Positions 18,116-27,080 of a stretch of 64,000 nucleotides of DNA are shown piece after piece. Numbering within the stretch: the first letter of the stretch is position 1; each line of letters opens with the position of its first letter. The translations under genes were made by a program, and so were the position numbers. The stretch is from positions 62,001-126,000 of the forward strand of contig NZ_LHVE01000018.1 of NCBI RefSeq assembly GCF_001269655.1, in the 5' to 3' direction. A model generated the notes under the pieces. That model was not told where the DNA came from and did no database searches. It saw nothing but the letters and a program-made list of their open reading frames with translations. Source of the stretch: Pseudomonas thivervalensis (lineage in GTDB: Bacteria; Pseudomonadota; Gammaproteobacteria; Pseudomonadales; Pseudomonadaceae).

Positions 18116-18132
18116 CACCGGAGGCCTGTGGA

Positions 18133-18759
18133 ATGAAATTACGTGGCCTTTACGCCATCACCGATAGCCAATTGCTGGCCGGCAAGTTCCTCGCCTATGT
18201 GGAAGCGGCGCTGGAAGGCGGCGTGACCCTGCTGCAATACCGCGACAAAAGCAGCGACGAGGCCCGCCGTCTGCGGGAAGCCGAAGCCCTGCGCAACCTG
18301 TGCGAACGCTACAAGACCCAGTTGATCATCAACGACGACGCCGAACTGGCGGCACGCCTGGGCGTCGGCGTGCACCTGGGCCAGACCGACGGTCCGTTGG
18401 CGCCGGTACGGGCATTGCTCGGGCACAAGGCAATCGTCGGCGCCACCTGCCACGCCAGCCTGGCACTGGCCGAACAGGCCGCCAGCGAAGGCGCCACTTA
18501 TGTCGCATTCGGGCGCTTCTTCAATTCCAACACCAAGCCCGGCGCCCCCAGCGCAAACCTTGAACTGCTCGAACAGGCGCACATCAAACTGCATATCCCG
18601 GTCTGCGCCATTGGCGGCATCACCCTGGAGAACGCCGCCCCGCTGGTGGCCCACGGGGTCGACCTGCTGGCCGTGGTCCACGGCCTGTTCGGCGCCGACA
18701 GCAGTGCTGAAGTGACGCGCCGCGCCCGCGCCTTCAATGAGTTGCTGCAGATCAAATAG
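18133..18759 (+). CDS. thiE: thiamine-phosphate synthase
   Basis: Joins HMP-PP and thiazole phosphate to make thiamin phosphate. 208 residues forming the expected TIM barrel. Conserved stretches are LYAITDSQLL, LLQYRDKSSDEA (substrate pyrophosphate region), LIINDDAELA with the Mg-binding Asp pair, GVHLGQTDG, VGATCHASLALA, and YVAFGRFFNSNTKPGAP. It follows thiD closely and precedes hemL by 28 bases. No thiamin-pyrophosphate riboswitch is seen upstream of the pair. Confidence 0.95.
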   Translation: MKLRGLYAITDSQLLAGKFLAYVEAALEGGVTLLQYRDKSSDEARRLREAEALRNLCERYKTQLIINDDAELAARLGVGVHLGQTDGPLAPVRALLGHKAIVGATCHASLALAEQAASEGATYVAFGRFFNSNTKPGAPSANLELLEQAHIKLHIPVCAIGGITLENAAPLVAHGVDLLAVVHGLFGADSSAEVTRRARAFNELLQIK

Positions 18760-18787
18760 TCCTTTTTCCGTTTTCGAGAGCCCAATC

Positions 18788-20071
18788 ATGTCCCGTTCCG
18801 AAACCTTGTTTGCCAACGCCCAGAAACACATCCCCGGCGGCGTGAACTCGCCCGTTCGTGCGTTCAAGAGCGTCGGCGGCACCCCGCTGTTCTTCAAGCA
18901 CGCCGAAGGCGCGTACGTCACTGACGAAGACGACAAGCGCTACGTGGATTACGTCGGCTCCTGGGGCCCGATGATCCTCGGCCACAGCCATCCGGACGTA
19001 CTGGATGCGGTGCGCAAGCAATTGGTCCACGGCCTGTCCTACGGCGCCCCGACCGCGATGGAAACCGAGATGGCCGACCTGGTCTGCTCGATCGTGCCGT
19101 CGATGGAAATGGTGCGCATGGTCAGCTCCGGCACCGAGGCGACCATGAGTGCCATCCGCCTGGCGCGGGGTTTCACGGGTCGCGACAGCATCATCAAGTT
19201 CGAAGGCTGCTACCACGGCCACTCCGACAGCCTGCTGGTCAAGGCCGGCTCCGGCGCGCTGACCCAAGGCGTGCCGAGTTCGGCCGGCGTACCGGCGGCA
19301 TTCGCCAAGCACACCCTGACCCTGCCGTTCAACGACCTCGAAGAAGTCGAGAAGATGCTCGGTGAAGTCGGCCAGGAAGTGGCGTGCATCATCGTCGAGC
19401 CGGTGGCTGGCAACATGAACTGCGTGCCGCCGGCGCCGGGTTTCCTCGAAGGCCTGCGCAGCCTGTGCGACCAGCATGGCGTGGTGTTGATTTTCGACGA
19501 AGTGATGACCGGTTTCCGCGTGGCCCTCGGCGGCGCCCAGGCCCATTACGGCGTCACCCCGGACCTGAGCACCTTCGGCAAGATCATCGGCGGCGGCATG
19601 CCGGTGGGCTGCTTCGGCGGCAAGCGCAAGATCATGGAGTGCATCGCACCGCTGGGCCCGGTCTACCAGGCTGGCACGCTGTCGGGCAACCCGTTGGCCA
19701 TGGCCGCCGGCCTGACCACCCTGCGCCTGATCAGCCGCCCGGGCTTCCACGCCGAGCTGACCGACTACACCACCCGCCTGCTCGACGGCCTGCAGATCCG
19801 CGCCGACGCGGCTGGCATTCCCTTCGTGACCACCCAGGCCGGCGGCATGTTCGGCCTGTATTTCAGCGGCGCCGATGACATCGTCACCTTCGAAGACGTC
19901 ATGGCCAGCGATGCCGATCGGTTCAAGCGCTTCTTCCACCTGATGCTCGACGGCGGCGTATACCTGGCTCCGAGTGCGTTCGAAGCGGGCTTCACCTCCA
20001 TCGCCCATGGCGAGACCGAGCTGAAGATCACCCTCGACGCAGCCGAGCGGGCCTTCGCGGCGCTGAAGTAA
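18788..20071 (+). CDS. hemL: glutamate-1-semialdehyde 2,1-aminomutase
   Basis: PLP enzyme converting glutamate-1-semialdehyde to 5-aminolevulinate, the committed C5 route to haem. ATG at 18788 gives 427 residues, the family length; an earlier in-frame start overlaps thiE. Conserved blocks include GGVNSPVRAF, GSWGPMILGHSHP, VSSGTEATMSAIRLARG, FEGCYHGHSDS, LIFDEVMTGFRV and the PLP lysine in TFGKIIGGGMPVG, which falls at residue 265 exactly as in E. coli HemL. It is the last gene of the thiD-thiE-hemL run; a strong hairpin follows its stop. Confidence 0.96.
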   Translation: MSRSETLFANAQKHIPGGVNSPVRAFKSVGGTPLFFKHAEGAYVTDEDDKRYVDYVGSWGPMILGHSHPDVLDAVRKQLVHGLSYGAPTAMETEMADLVCSIVPSMEMVRMVSSGTEATMSAIRLARGFTGRDSIIKFEGCYHGHSDSLLVKAGSGALTQGVPSSAGVPAAFAKHTLTLPFNDLEEVEKMLGEVGQEVACIIVEPVAGNMNCVPPAPGFLEGLRSLCDQHGVVLIFDEVMTGFRVALGGAQAHYGVTPDLSTFGKIIGGGMPVGCFGGKRKIMECIAPLGPVYQAGTLSGNPLAMAAGLTTLRLISRPGFHAELTDYTTRLLDGLQIRADAAGIPFVTTQAGGMFGLYFSGADDIVTFEDVMASDADRFKRFFHLMLDGGVYLAPSAFEAGFTSIAHGETELKITLDAAERAFAALK

Positions 20072-20082
20072 GCCTGTGGATA

Positions 20083-20110
20083 ACTGACGCTGGCTGAAGC
20101 CGGCGTCAGT
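20083..20110. terminator. hairpin after hemL
   Basis: ACTGACGC pairs with GCGTCAGT over a 12-base centre that can itself pair (GGCT/AGCC). No T tract follows, so this is either a weak intrinsic terminator or an RNA 3'-end stabiliser for the thiD-thiE-hemL transcript. Confidence 0.5.
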
Positions 20111-20200
20111 GATTGCTGACAACCTCCCGCCCTTTTCCTACGTATTTATGCCCGAAGCTGCTATTAGCATTCCCTCGCAGCAGAAAAACGAGTAAAGACT

Positions 20201-20230
20201 TTGTAAGGATGGCCCCGCTTATTTCATAAT
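20201..20230 (+). promoter_or_regulatory. predicted sigma-70 promoter of the Sel1-repeat gene
   Basis: TTGTAA, an 18-base spacer and CATAAT lie about 60 bases before the ATG at 20289. Together with the hairpin after hemL it suggests the Sel1 gene is transcribed separately. Confidence 0.45.
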
Positions 20231-20288
20231 GCGCGCTTATTGGATCCCCCGTAGGGTCCGCGCGCCCCTCAGAGGTAAGTCGATTCCC

Positions 20289-20843
20289 ATGAACCGCACC
20301 GGCCGCACCCTTGCCTTGGGCTGCCTGTTGCTCCTTCAGCCCCTGCTGGCGAATGCACAGGCAGGCGGCAACTCGTTGTTGATCCCGGCGCTGGGCCGTT
20401 GCACGCTCAACACCCAGCCACAAGATCTCGCACCGGCACTCGACGCCTGTCAAAAAGCGGCGGACGCAGGTGATGCACAAGCGCAATACGAGTTGGGCGA
20501 GTTCTACTACGAAGGCAAGGCTGCACCGCGCGACCTCAAGCAAGCCCTCAGCTACTTCGAAAAAGCCTCGCTGCAAGGCCATGCCCAGGCGCAATTCAAG
20601 CTGGGTGGCATGTTCTTCCACGGCGAAGGCGTGCCGGCCAACAACGTCCAGGCCTACATCGTCCTGAAGATGGCCGCGGTCAACGGCGCCGAAGAAGCCC
20701 TGGACACTGCCGACGAAGTCGCCGAGCAGATGCCCCGCGACGAGTTGGAAGTGGCCACCCAGGTGCTGGGTCAGATCTTTCGCAAATACCTGATGGAATT
20801 GCAGAACGCCGATGGGCGTACGCCTTTTTCGCCACTGCCCTGA
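20289..20843 (+). CDS. periplasmic Sel1-like repeat protein
   Basis: ATG at 20289 gives 184 residues beginning MNRTGRTLALGCLLLLQ with a Sec signal peptide cut after ANA (about residue 20). The body has two or three Sel1/TPR-like units: DAGDAQAQYELGEFYYEGK, LQGHAQAQFKLGGMFFHGEG and a degenerate NNVQAYIVLKMAAVNG. Such repeats mediate protein-protein contacts; the partner is unknown. It corresponds by position to the hypothetical gene after hemL in P. aeruginosa (PA3978, from memory). Confidence 0.85.
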   Translation: MNRTGRTLALGCLLLLQPLLANAQAGGNSLLIPALGRCTLNTQPQDLAPALDACQKAADAGDAQAQYELGEFYYEGKAAPRDLKQALSYFEKASLQGHAQAQFKLGGMFFHGEGVPANNVQAYIVLKMAAVNGAEEALDTADEVAEQMPRDELEVATQVLGQIFRKYLMELQNADGRTPFSPLP

Positions 20844-20875
20844 ATCCACCGCAGCCTTGTGGCTGGGAGCTTATT

Positions 20876-20967
20876 GTGGCGAGGGAGCTTGCTCCCGCTC
20901 GGTTGCGCAGCGACCGCAAGATCTTGGGGCCGCTGCGCAGCCCAGCGGGAGCAAGCTCCCTCGCCAC
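20876..20967. repeat. inverted REP pair, GTGGCGAGGGAG family
   Basis: The same element as at 17141-17231, including the inner GCGCAGC-type bases, sits between the convergent Sel1 and DUF1820 genes, a typical REP location. Confidence 0.85.
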
Positions 20968-20996
20968 AAAAGACTGCGCTCAACTTATCGACAGTC

Positions 20997-21326
20997 TTAC
21001 TTCTCAGGCATCGGCATCGGAAACGGCATTACATTGCCGACCGCGCCGCGGGCTTCGCTGATTTTCGGGGTGCCCAGGCGTTCGACTTCGTCGATGCGCA
21101 CGATCGAGTGCATCGGCACGAAGCTGCGCACCACGCCTTCGAACTGCGCCTTGAGCTTTTCTTCGCTCGGATCGACGACCACTTGCGTGCGCTCGCCAAA
21201 GACGAACTCTTCCACTTCCAGGAAGCCCCACAGATCACTTTGATAGATCTGCTTGGCGTACATTTCGAACACCTGGCCCTGGTTGAGGAAAATCACCTTG
21301 TAGATTGGAGCTTCACGTTTGGTCAT
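20997..21326 (-). CDS. DUF1820 family protein
   Basis: 109-residue soluble protein beginning MTKREAPIYKVIFLNQGQV. The block GFLEVEEFVFGERTQVVVDPSEEKL and the later FVPMHSIVRIDEVE identify the DUF1820 family, conserved in gammaproteobacteria next to miaB; function unknown. It is transcribed divergently from miaB. The C-terminal tail PMPMPEK is short and proline-rich. Confidence 0.88.
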   Translation of the reverse strand: MTKREAPIYKVIFLNQGQVFEMYAKQIYQSDLWGFLEVEEFVFGERTQVVVDPSEEKLKAQFEGVVRSFVPMHSIVRIDEVERLGTPKISEARGAVGNVMPFPMPMPEK

Positions 21327-21396
21327 GGCTGGCGAAACACATCGGCGGGTAAAAATGAGGGCGCGAACTATAGCATAGCCACTGCTCGCGCAGCGG

Positions 21397-21425
21397 TAGG
21401 AACCGGGGGACTTGTTCCCTATAAT
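21397..21425 (+). promoter_or_regulatory. predicted miaB promoter
   Basis: A perfect TATAAT (21420-21425) lies 34 bases before the miaB ATG. With a 17-base spacer the -35 hexamer would be TAGGAA, a poor match, so the -10 carries most of the evidence. Confidence 0.4.
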
Positions 21426-21459
21426 GCGCGGTTCTTTGAATCACGTGATGACTCTGTCC

Positions 21460-22788
21460 ATGGCCAAGAAGCTTTACATCGAAACCCACGGTTGCCAGAT
21501 GAACGAGTACGACAGCTCGCGCATGGTCGACCTGCTGGGTGAACACCAGGCCCTGGAAGTCACCGCCCGCGCCGAAGACGCGGACGTGATCCTGCTCAAC
21601 ACCTGCTCGATTCGCGAACGCGCCCAGGACCGGGTGTACTCCCAGCTCGGCCGCTGGCGCGAGCTGAAGCTGGCCAACCCGGAAATGGTCATCGCCGTGG
21701 GCGGTTGCGTGGCCAGCCAGGAAGGCGCGGCCATTCGTGATCGCGCACCGTACGTGGACGTGGTCTTCGGCCCGCAGACCTTGCACCGCCTGCCAGAGAT
21801 GATCGACGCCGCCCGCAGCACCAAATTGCCGCAAGTGGACGTCTCGTTCCCGGAAATCGAAAAATTCGACCACCTGCCCGAACCGCGCATCGACGGCCCC
21901 AGCGCCTACGTGTCGGTGATGGAGGGCTGTAGCAAGTACTGCACGTTCTGCGTGGTGCCCTATACCCGCGGCGAAGAAGTCAGCCGGCCGTTCGACGACG
22001 TGATCGCCGAAATCATCCACCTGGCGGAAAACGGCGTGCGCGAAGTGACCCTGCTGGGGCAGAACGTCAACGGCTATCGCGGCCTGACCCATGACGGGCG
22101 CCTGGCGGACCTCGCCGAACTCATCCGTGTGGTGGCGGCGGTGGACGGCATCGACCGCATCCGCTACACCACCTCCCATCCGCTGGAGTTCTCCGACAGC
22201 CTGATCCAGGCCCACGCCGAGGTTCCCGAGCTGGTCAAGCACCTGCACCTGCCGGTGCAGTCGGGCTCCGACCGGATCCTCGCGGCCATGAAGCGCAACC
22301 ACACGGCGCTGGAGTACAAATCCAAGCTGCGCAAGTTGCGCGCGGCAGTGCCGGGCATCTGCATCAGCTCGGACTTTATCGTCGGCTTCCCTGGCGAAAC
22401 CGAGAAAGACTTCCAGCAGACCATGAAGCTGATCGAAGACGTGGGCTTCGACTTTTCCTATTCCTTCGTCTACAGCCAGCGCCCTGGCACCCCGGCGGCC
22501 GACCTGGCGGACGACACCCCGGAAGAACTGAAAAAAGAACGGCTCAACGCCTTGCAACACCGTCTCAACCAGCAAGGTTTCGAAATCAGCCGACAAATGG
22601 TCGGCTCCGTGCAGCGGATTCTGGTGACCGATTATTCGAAAAAAGACCCGGGCGAGCTGCAAGGGCGTACCGAAAACAACCGCATCGTCAACTTCCGCTG
22701 CGACACCCCGGCCCTGATCGGCCAGTTCGCCGACGTGCACATCGACGCCGCGCAACCGCACTCCCTGCGTGGTTCGCTGATCCAATAG
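21460..22788 (+). CDS. miaB: tRNA-2-methylthio-N6-dimethylallyladenosine synthase
   Basis: Radical-SAM methylthiotransferase that adds the methylthio group to i6A37 of tRNAs reading UNN codons. ATG at 21460 (MAKKLYIETHGCQMN) gives 442 residues; ATGs 12 and 48 bases upstream are less likely. The N-terminal UPF0004 domain carries the auxiliary-cluster cysteines (ETHGC, NTCSI, GGCV). The radical-SAM domain has Cys157, Cys161 and Cys164 in GCSKYCTFC. A TRAM domain ends the protein (VTDYSKKDPGELQGRTENNR). phoH-ybeY-corC-lnt follows, an order shared with E. coli and other gammaproteobacteria. Confidence 0.96.
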   Translation: MAKKLYIETHGCQMNEYDSSRMVDLLGEHQALEVTARAEDADVILLNTCSIRERAQDRVYSQLGRWRELKLANPEMVIAVGGCVASQEGAAIRDRAPYVDVVFGPQTLHRLPEMIDAARSTKLPQVDVSFPEIEKFDHLPEPRIDGPSAYVSVMEGCSKYCTFCVVPYTRGEEVSRPFDDVIAEIIHLAENGVREVTLLGQNVNGYRGLTHDGRLADLAELIRVVAAVDGIDRIRYTTSHPLEFSDSLIQAHAEVPELVKHLHLPVQSGSDRILAAMKRNHTALEYKSKLRKLRAAVPGICISSDFIVGFPGETEKDFQQTMKLIEDVGFDFSYSFVYSQRPGTPAADLADDTPEELKKERLNALQHRLNQQGFEISRQMVGSVQRILVTDYSKKDPGELQGRTENNRIVNFRCDTPALIGQFADVHIDAAQPHSLRGSLIQ

Positions 22789-22801
22789 CTACACAACCCC
22801 C

Positions 22802-22892
22802 CTGTGGGAGCGAGCTTGCTCGCGATAGCGGCATGACAGTCAATACTTATGTTGAATGTGGGGCCCCCATCGCGACAAGCTCGCTCCCACAG
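22802..22892. repeat. inverted REP pair, GTGGGAGCGAG family
   Basis: CTGTGGGAGCGAGCTTGCTC at the left pairs with its complement at the right (one insertion in the right copy, CGCGACAAGC). It separates miaB from phoH, so the two are probably not a tight operon here. Confidence 0.85.
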
Positions 22893-23004
22893 TGGCCGTG
22901 CCAAGCCCTGTGATCAGATTCGCCTGTTTAAGAGCTTTCGCACCCAGCCTACTGGCGTTATCCTTGATTTCACCTTAATTGCCCCTGGGCGGCTAAAAAC
23001 GACC

Positions 23005-24015
23005 TTGAACGCACCCATCGAACCACATCGCTTTATTCTCGAGCCCTTTGAGGCTCGCCGCTTCGCCAATCTGTGCGGGCAATTCGACGAGCATCTGCGC
23101 TTGATCGAACAGCGCCTGGCCATCGAGATCCGCAACCGCGGAAACCAGTTCGAACTGATCGGCGAACCCAAGCACACCACCTCCGCGGAAAACCTGCTGC
23201 GCCGTCTCTACCGGGAAACCAAGGGGAGCGAGCTGTCGCCGGATACGGTCCACCTGTTCCTCCAGGAGTCGGCTGTCGAAGAACTCGACAACCACGCCCC
23301 GTCGGAACCTGCCGTGGCCCTGCGCACGAAAAAAGGCATGATTCGCCCGCGCGGCTTGAATCAGCAGCGCTACGTGAAGGAAATCCTCGGCAACGACATC
23401 AACTTCGGCATCGGCCCGGCCGGTACCGGCAAGACCTACCTGGCCGTGGCCTGCGCCGTCGATGCGCTGGAACGCGAACAGGTGCGGCGCATCCTGCTGG
23501 TGCGACCGGCGGTCGAAGCGGGTGAAAAACTCGGCTTCCTGCCCGGCGACCTGGCCCAGAAGATCGACCCGTACCTGCGTCCGCTCTATGACGCGCTGTA
23601 TGAAATGCTCGGCTTCGAATACGTCGCCAAGCTGATCGAGCGCCAGGTCATCGAGGTCGCACCGCTGGCCTACATGCGCGGCCGGACCTTGAACAACAGC
23701 TTCATCATTCTCGACGAAAGCCAGAACACCACGGTCGAGCAAATGAAAATGTTCCTGACCCGGATCGGCTTCGGCTCCACCGCCGTCATCACCGGGGACA
23801 TCACCCAGGTCGACCTGCCCCGTGGCACCAAGTCCGGGCTGAACCACGTGATCCAGGTCCTCAAGGACGTGCCGGGCATCAGCTTCACGCACTTCATGCC
23901 CAAGGACGTCGTGCGCCATCCATTGGTACAGCGCATTGTCGAAGCCTACGAGCGTTTCGAGAATCGCACCGAGGAAGCATCGGCCGACAGCAAAGGCACT
24001 GGCCGCAATGCTTGA
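23005..24015 (+). CDS. ybeZ: PhoH-like ATPase (YbeZ)
   Basis: 336 residues if started at TTG 23005 (MNAPIEPHRFILEPFEA), the start that matches the family; the frame is open further up to 22849 but that part runs through a REP pair. An N-terminal domain of about 110 residues precedes the PhoH NTPase with Walker A GPAGTGKT (137-144) and Walker B FIILDESQN (Asp237, Glu238). YbeZ partners with the RNase YbeY in rRNA maturation in E. coli. The ybeY start overlaps this stop by 8 bases, supporting translational coupling. Confidence 0.92.
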   Translation: MNAPIEPHRFILEPFEARRFANLCGQFDEHLRLIEQRLAIEIRNRGNQFELIGEPKHTTSAENLLRRLYRETKGSELSPDTVHLFLQESAVEELDNHAPSEPAVALRTKKGMIRPRGLNQQRYVKEILGNDINFGIGPAGTGKTYLAVACAVDALEREQVRRILLVRPAVEAGEKLGFLPGDLAQKIDPYLRPLYDALYEMLGFEYVAKLIERQVIEVAPLAYMRGRTLNNSFIILDESQNTTVEQMKMFLTRIGFGSTAVITGDITQVDLPRGTKSGLNHVIQVLKDVPGISFTHFMPKDVVRHPLVQRIVEAYERFENRTEEASADSKGTGRNA

Positions 24016-24466
24016 ACTCGACCTGCAAGTGGCCTGTGAACACGCCGCCCCCAGCGAAGCCCAGTTCCGCCAATGGTGCGAACTGGCCCTGCGCCAGCGC
24101 AGCGCCGACTCGGAGCTGACGATCCGCCTGGTGGATGAGCCCGAAGGCCGCGAACTGAACCACACCTGGCGGCAGAAAGACTACGCCACCAACGTGCTGT
24201 CGTTCCCCGCCGACGTTCCCGACGAACTGCTCGACATCCCGCTGCTGGGCGACCTGGTGATCTGCGTCCCGGTGGTGGAGCGTGAAGCGGCGGAACAAGA
24301 CAAGCCCCCTGAAGCCCACTGGGCTCATCTGGTGATTCACGGCTGCTTGCATCTGCTGGGTTACGACCATATAGAAGATGACGAAGCCGAAGAAATGGAA
24401 GCTCTGGAACGAACGTTGCTTGCAGAGCTGGGTCATCCCGACCCCTACGCCGGCGACGAACACTGA
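24008..24466 (+). CDS. ybeY: endoribonuclease YbeY
   Basis: Zinc-dependent single-strand RNase for 16S rRNA 3'-end maturation and ribosome quality control. ATG at 24008, inside the end of ybeZ, gives 152 residues starting MLELDLQVACEH. The zinc motif H-x3-H-x5-H is intact in HGCLHLLGYDH (His111, His115, His121), and the family Arg-containing strand RLVDEPEGRELNHTWR is present. corC follows after 40 bases. Confidence 0.95.
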   Translation: MLELDLQVACEHAAPSEAQFRQWCELALRQRSADSELTIRLVDEPEGRELNHTWRQKDYATNVLSFPADVPDELLDIPLLGDLVICVPVVEREAAEQDKPPEAHWAHLVIHGCLHLLGYDHIEDDEAEEMEALERTLLAELGHPDPYAGDEH

Positions 24467-24506
24467 TACATCAACCTGTAACGATAAAGGATTCAGAGTA
24501 ATCGCT

Positions 24507-25346
24507 ATGAGCGAAGATCGATCGAGCAACGGGCAGAAGTCATGGCTGGGCAAGCTCACCCAGGCTTTTGCCCATGAGCCGAAAAACCGCCAGGAGCTGC
24601 TGGAGCTGCTGCGCGATGCACACCAGAACAAACTGCTGGACAGCGAAGCGCTGGCCATCGTCGAGGGCGCCATCCAGGTCGCTGACCTGCAAGTCCGGGA
24701 CATCATGGTCCCGCGCTCGCAAATGGTCAGCATCAAGGCGACCCAGACCCCGCGTGAATTCCTGCCCGCCGTGGTCGACTCCGCTCACTCGCGCTATCCG
24801 GTTGTTGGCGAGAGCCATGATGACGTCATGGGCGTGCTGCTGGCCAAGGACCTGCTGCCGTTGATCCTCCAGGAGAACGGCGACAGCTTCAACATCAAAG
24901 ACCTGCTGCGCCCGGCCACCTTCGTGCCCGAGTCCAAGCGCCTGAACGTGCTGCTGCGTGAATTCCGCGCCAACCACAACCACATGGCCATCGTCATCGA
25001 CGAATACGGCGGCGTGGCCGGCCTGGTCACCATCGAAGACGTGCTCGAGCAGATCGTCGGCGACATCGAGGACGAGCACGACGTCGAGGAAGACAGCTAC
25101 ATCAAGCCACTGCCCAGCGGCGATTTCCTGATCAAGGCCCTGACGCCGATCGAGAACTTCAACGAATTCTTCGACAGCCAATTCTCCGACGATGAGTTCG
25201 ACACCGTCGGCGGCCTGGTGATGAGTGCTTTCGGGCACCTGCCCAAGCGCAACGAAACCACGGAAATCGGCTCCTGGCGCTTCCGCATCCTGAATGCCGA
25301 CAGCCGCCGGATTCACCTGCTGCGCCTGTCACCCATTGGCCGATAA
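24507..25346 (+). CDS. corC: CorC/HlyC family CBS-domain protein
   Basis: 279 residues beginning MSEDRSSNGQKSWLGKL. After a 50-residue N-terminal helical part come two CBS domains (about 65-190) with VRDIMVPRSQMVSI and HNHMAIVIDEYGGVAGLVTIEDVLEQIVGDIEDE. A C-terminal CorC_HlyC domain follows (about 200-279). Unlike membrane-bound paralogues there is no transmembrane domain. CorC is linked to magnesium/cobalt efflux through CorA; genes of this kind sit next to lnt throughout gammaproteobacteria. Role inferred from family. Confidence 0.92.
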   Translation: MSEDRSSNGQKSWLGKLTQAFAHEPKNRQELLELLRDAHQNKLLDSEALAIVEGAIQVADLQVRDIMVPRSQMVSIKATQTPREFLPAVVDSAHSRYPVVGESHDDVMGVLLAKDLLPLILQENGDSFNIKDLLRPATFVPESKRLNVLLREFRANHNHMAIVIDEYGGVAGLVTIEDVLEQIVGDIEDEHDVEEDSYIKPLPSGDFLIKALTPIENFNEFFDSQFSDDEFDTVGGLVMSAFGHLPKRNETTEIGSWRFRILNADSRRIHLLRLSPIGR

Positions 25347-25373
25347 CCCTTTCAAGACCCGCTAAGGACAAAA

Positions 25374-26897
25374 ATGCGCTGGATAACCCGCCCCGGCTGG
25401 CCCGGTAACCTGCTGGCCGTGGTGGCCGGTGCGATCACCACCCTGGCCCTGGCGCCGTTCGACCTCTGGCCGCTGGCATTGCTGGCGGTCGGCTTGTTCT
25501 ATGCCGGGCTGCGCGAACTCTCGCCGCGCCAGGCCCTGGGCCGCGGCTGGTGTTTCGGTTTTGGCCTGTTTGGCGCCGGCACCAGTTGGATCTACGTCAG
25601 CATCCATAACTTCGGCGGCGCCTCGGTGCTGCTCGCCGGGTTGTTGATGCTGCTGTTTATCGCCGCCATCGCCTGGTTCTTCGCCCTGCCCGCCTGGCTG
25701 TGGGCGCGCTGGTTGCGCCGCAACGAGGCGCCACTGGCCGATGCCCTGGCGTTCGCTGCACTGTGGTTGGGCCAGGAAGCGTTTCGTGGCTGGTTCCTCA
25801 CCGGGTTCCCATGGCTGTATTCCGGTTACAGCCAGCTCGACGGCCCCCTGGCCGGTCTCGCGCCGCTGGGCGGGATGTGGCTGATTTCCTTCACCCTGGC
25901 CCTGACCGCCGCGCTGCTGTACAACGCGCCCCGGATGATCCGCGGCGCCCGCAAAGGCTTCATTGCCGCAGGCGTGTTGCTGTTGATCGGCCCATGGGTG
26001 GCCGGCATGGCACTCAAGGGCCACGCCTGGACCAGCCCTTCGGGCGACCCGCTGAGCGTCGCGGCGATCCAGGGCAACATCGAACAGAGCATGAAGTGGG
26101 ACCCCGAGCAGCTCAACGCGCAACTGGCGCTATACCGCGACATGAGTTTTGCTTCCAAGCGCGTCGACCTGCTGATCTGGCCGGAAACCGCGGTGCCAGT
26201 GCTCAAGGATTCCGCCCAGGGCTACCTGGACATGATGGGCAGCTTCGCCGCCGAGCGGCAGTCGGCGTTGATCACAGGCGTGCCGATCCGGCAACTGGTG
26301 CGTCACGAGAAGCGTTACTACAACGGCATCACCGTGACCGGCGAAGGTGACGGTACCTACCTCAAGCAGAAACTCGTGCCGTTTGGCGAATACGTGCCGC
26401 TACAGGACCTCCTGCGCGGCCTGATCGCCTTCTTCGACCTGCCGATGTCGGACTTCGCCCGGGGCCCGGCCGACCAGCCGCTGCTGCAAGCCAAGGGTTA
26501 CCAGATCGCGCCGTTCATCTGCTATGAAGTGGTCTACCCGGAATTTGCCGCCAGCCTGTCGGCGCGCAGCGACCTGCTGTTGACCATCAGCAACGACACC
26601 TGGTTCGGCACCTCGATCGGCCCGCTGCAACACCTGCAAATGGCCCAGATGCGCGCCCTGGAAGCCGGCCGCTGGATGATCCGCGCCACCAACAACGGCG
26701 TGACCGGCCTGATCAACCCCTTCGGCCAGATCACCGCACAGATCCCGCAATTCGAGCGCGGCATCCTGTACGGCGAAGTGGTGCCGATGCACGAGCTGAC
26801 CCCATACCTGCAATGGCGCTCGTGGCCGTTGATCATTTTGTGCGTGTTGCTGCTGGGCTGGGCGTTGATGGCAGGACGGATGGCCAAGACCCTTTAA
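25374..26897 (+). CDS. lnt: apolipoprotein N-acyltransferase
   Basis: Inner-membrane enzyme adding the third acyl chain to lipoproteins. 507 residues: six to eight membrane helices in the first about 190 and a final helix at about 480-500, enclosing a periplasmic nitrilase-fold domain. Catalytic residues fit the family: Glu271 in IWPETAVP, the Lys in YLKQKLVPFGE, and Cys383 in ICYEVVYPE. It ends the ybeZ-ybeY-corC-lnt run, 27 bases after corC. Its product is needed for the several lipoproteins coded in this window (LptE, RlpA, SltB3 and others). Confidence 0.95.
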   Translation: MRWITRPGWPGNLLAVVAGAITTLALAPFDLWPLALLAVGLFYAGLRELSPRQALGRGWCFGFGLFGAGTSWIYVSIHNFGGASVLLAGLLMLLFIAAIAWFFALPAWLWARWLRRNEAPLADALAFAALWLGQEAFRGWFLTGFPWLYSGYSQLDGPLAGLAPLGGMWLISFTLALTAALLYNAPRMIRGARKGFIAAGVLLLIGPWVAGMALKGHAWTSPSGDPLSVAAIQGNIEQSMKWDPEQLNAQLALYRDMSFASKRVDLLIWPETAVPVLKDSAQGYLDMMGSFAAERQSALITGVPIRQLVRHEKRYYNGITVTGEGDGTYLKQKLVPFGEYVPLQDLLRGLIAFFDLPMSDFARGPADQPLLQAKGYQIAPFICYEVVYPEFAASLSARSDLLLTISNDTWFGTSIGPLQHLQMAQMRALEAGRWMIRATNNGVTGLINPFGQITAQIPQFERGILYGEVVPMHELTPYLQWRSWPLIILCVLLLGWALMAGRMAKTL

Positions 26898-26928
26898 GGT
26901 TTTCGATAATCCTTGCTCCTGCTGGACT

Positions 26929-27041
26929 CTGTAGGAGCTGCCGAAGGCTGCGATCTTTTGATCTTGATCTTGATCTTTCACTCCCGACTCAATTGTCTGG
27001 GACAAGATCGCAGCCTCGCTCCGCTCGACAGCTCCTACAGG
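26929..27041. repeat. TGTAGGAGCTG-family palindromic repeat
   Basis: CTGTAGGAGCTGCCGAAGG at the left pairs with CGACAGCTCCTACAG at the right; inside, CTGCGATCTT faces AAGATCGCAG. Three GATCTT words in tandem lie near the centre. It sits between the convergent lnt and ydcF genes. Confidence 0.85.
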
Positions 27042-27080
27042 TGCGTTCCCGCGGGATAATTGCACTTGCCGCAATACCAC

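Noticed and set aside
20075..20083. TGTGGATAA, a perfect DnaA-box 9-mer after hemL.
   Set aside because: A single box without clustering, AT-rich unwinding region or dnaA/gidA-type neighbours; expected by chance.
22849..23004. Longer ybeZ frame beginning at 22849.
   Set aside because: The first part translates a REP element; the conserved protein starts at TTG 23005.
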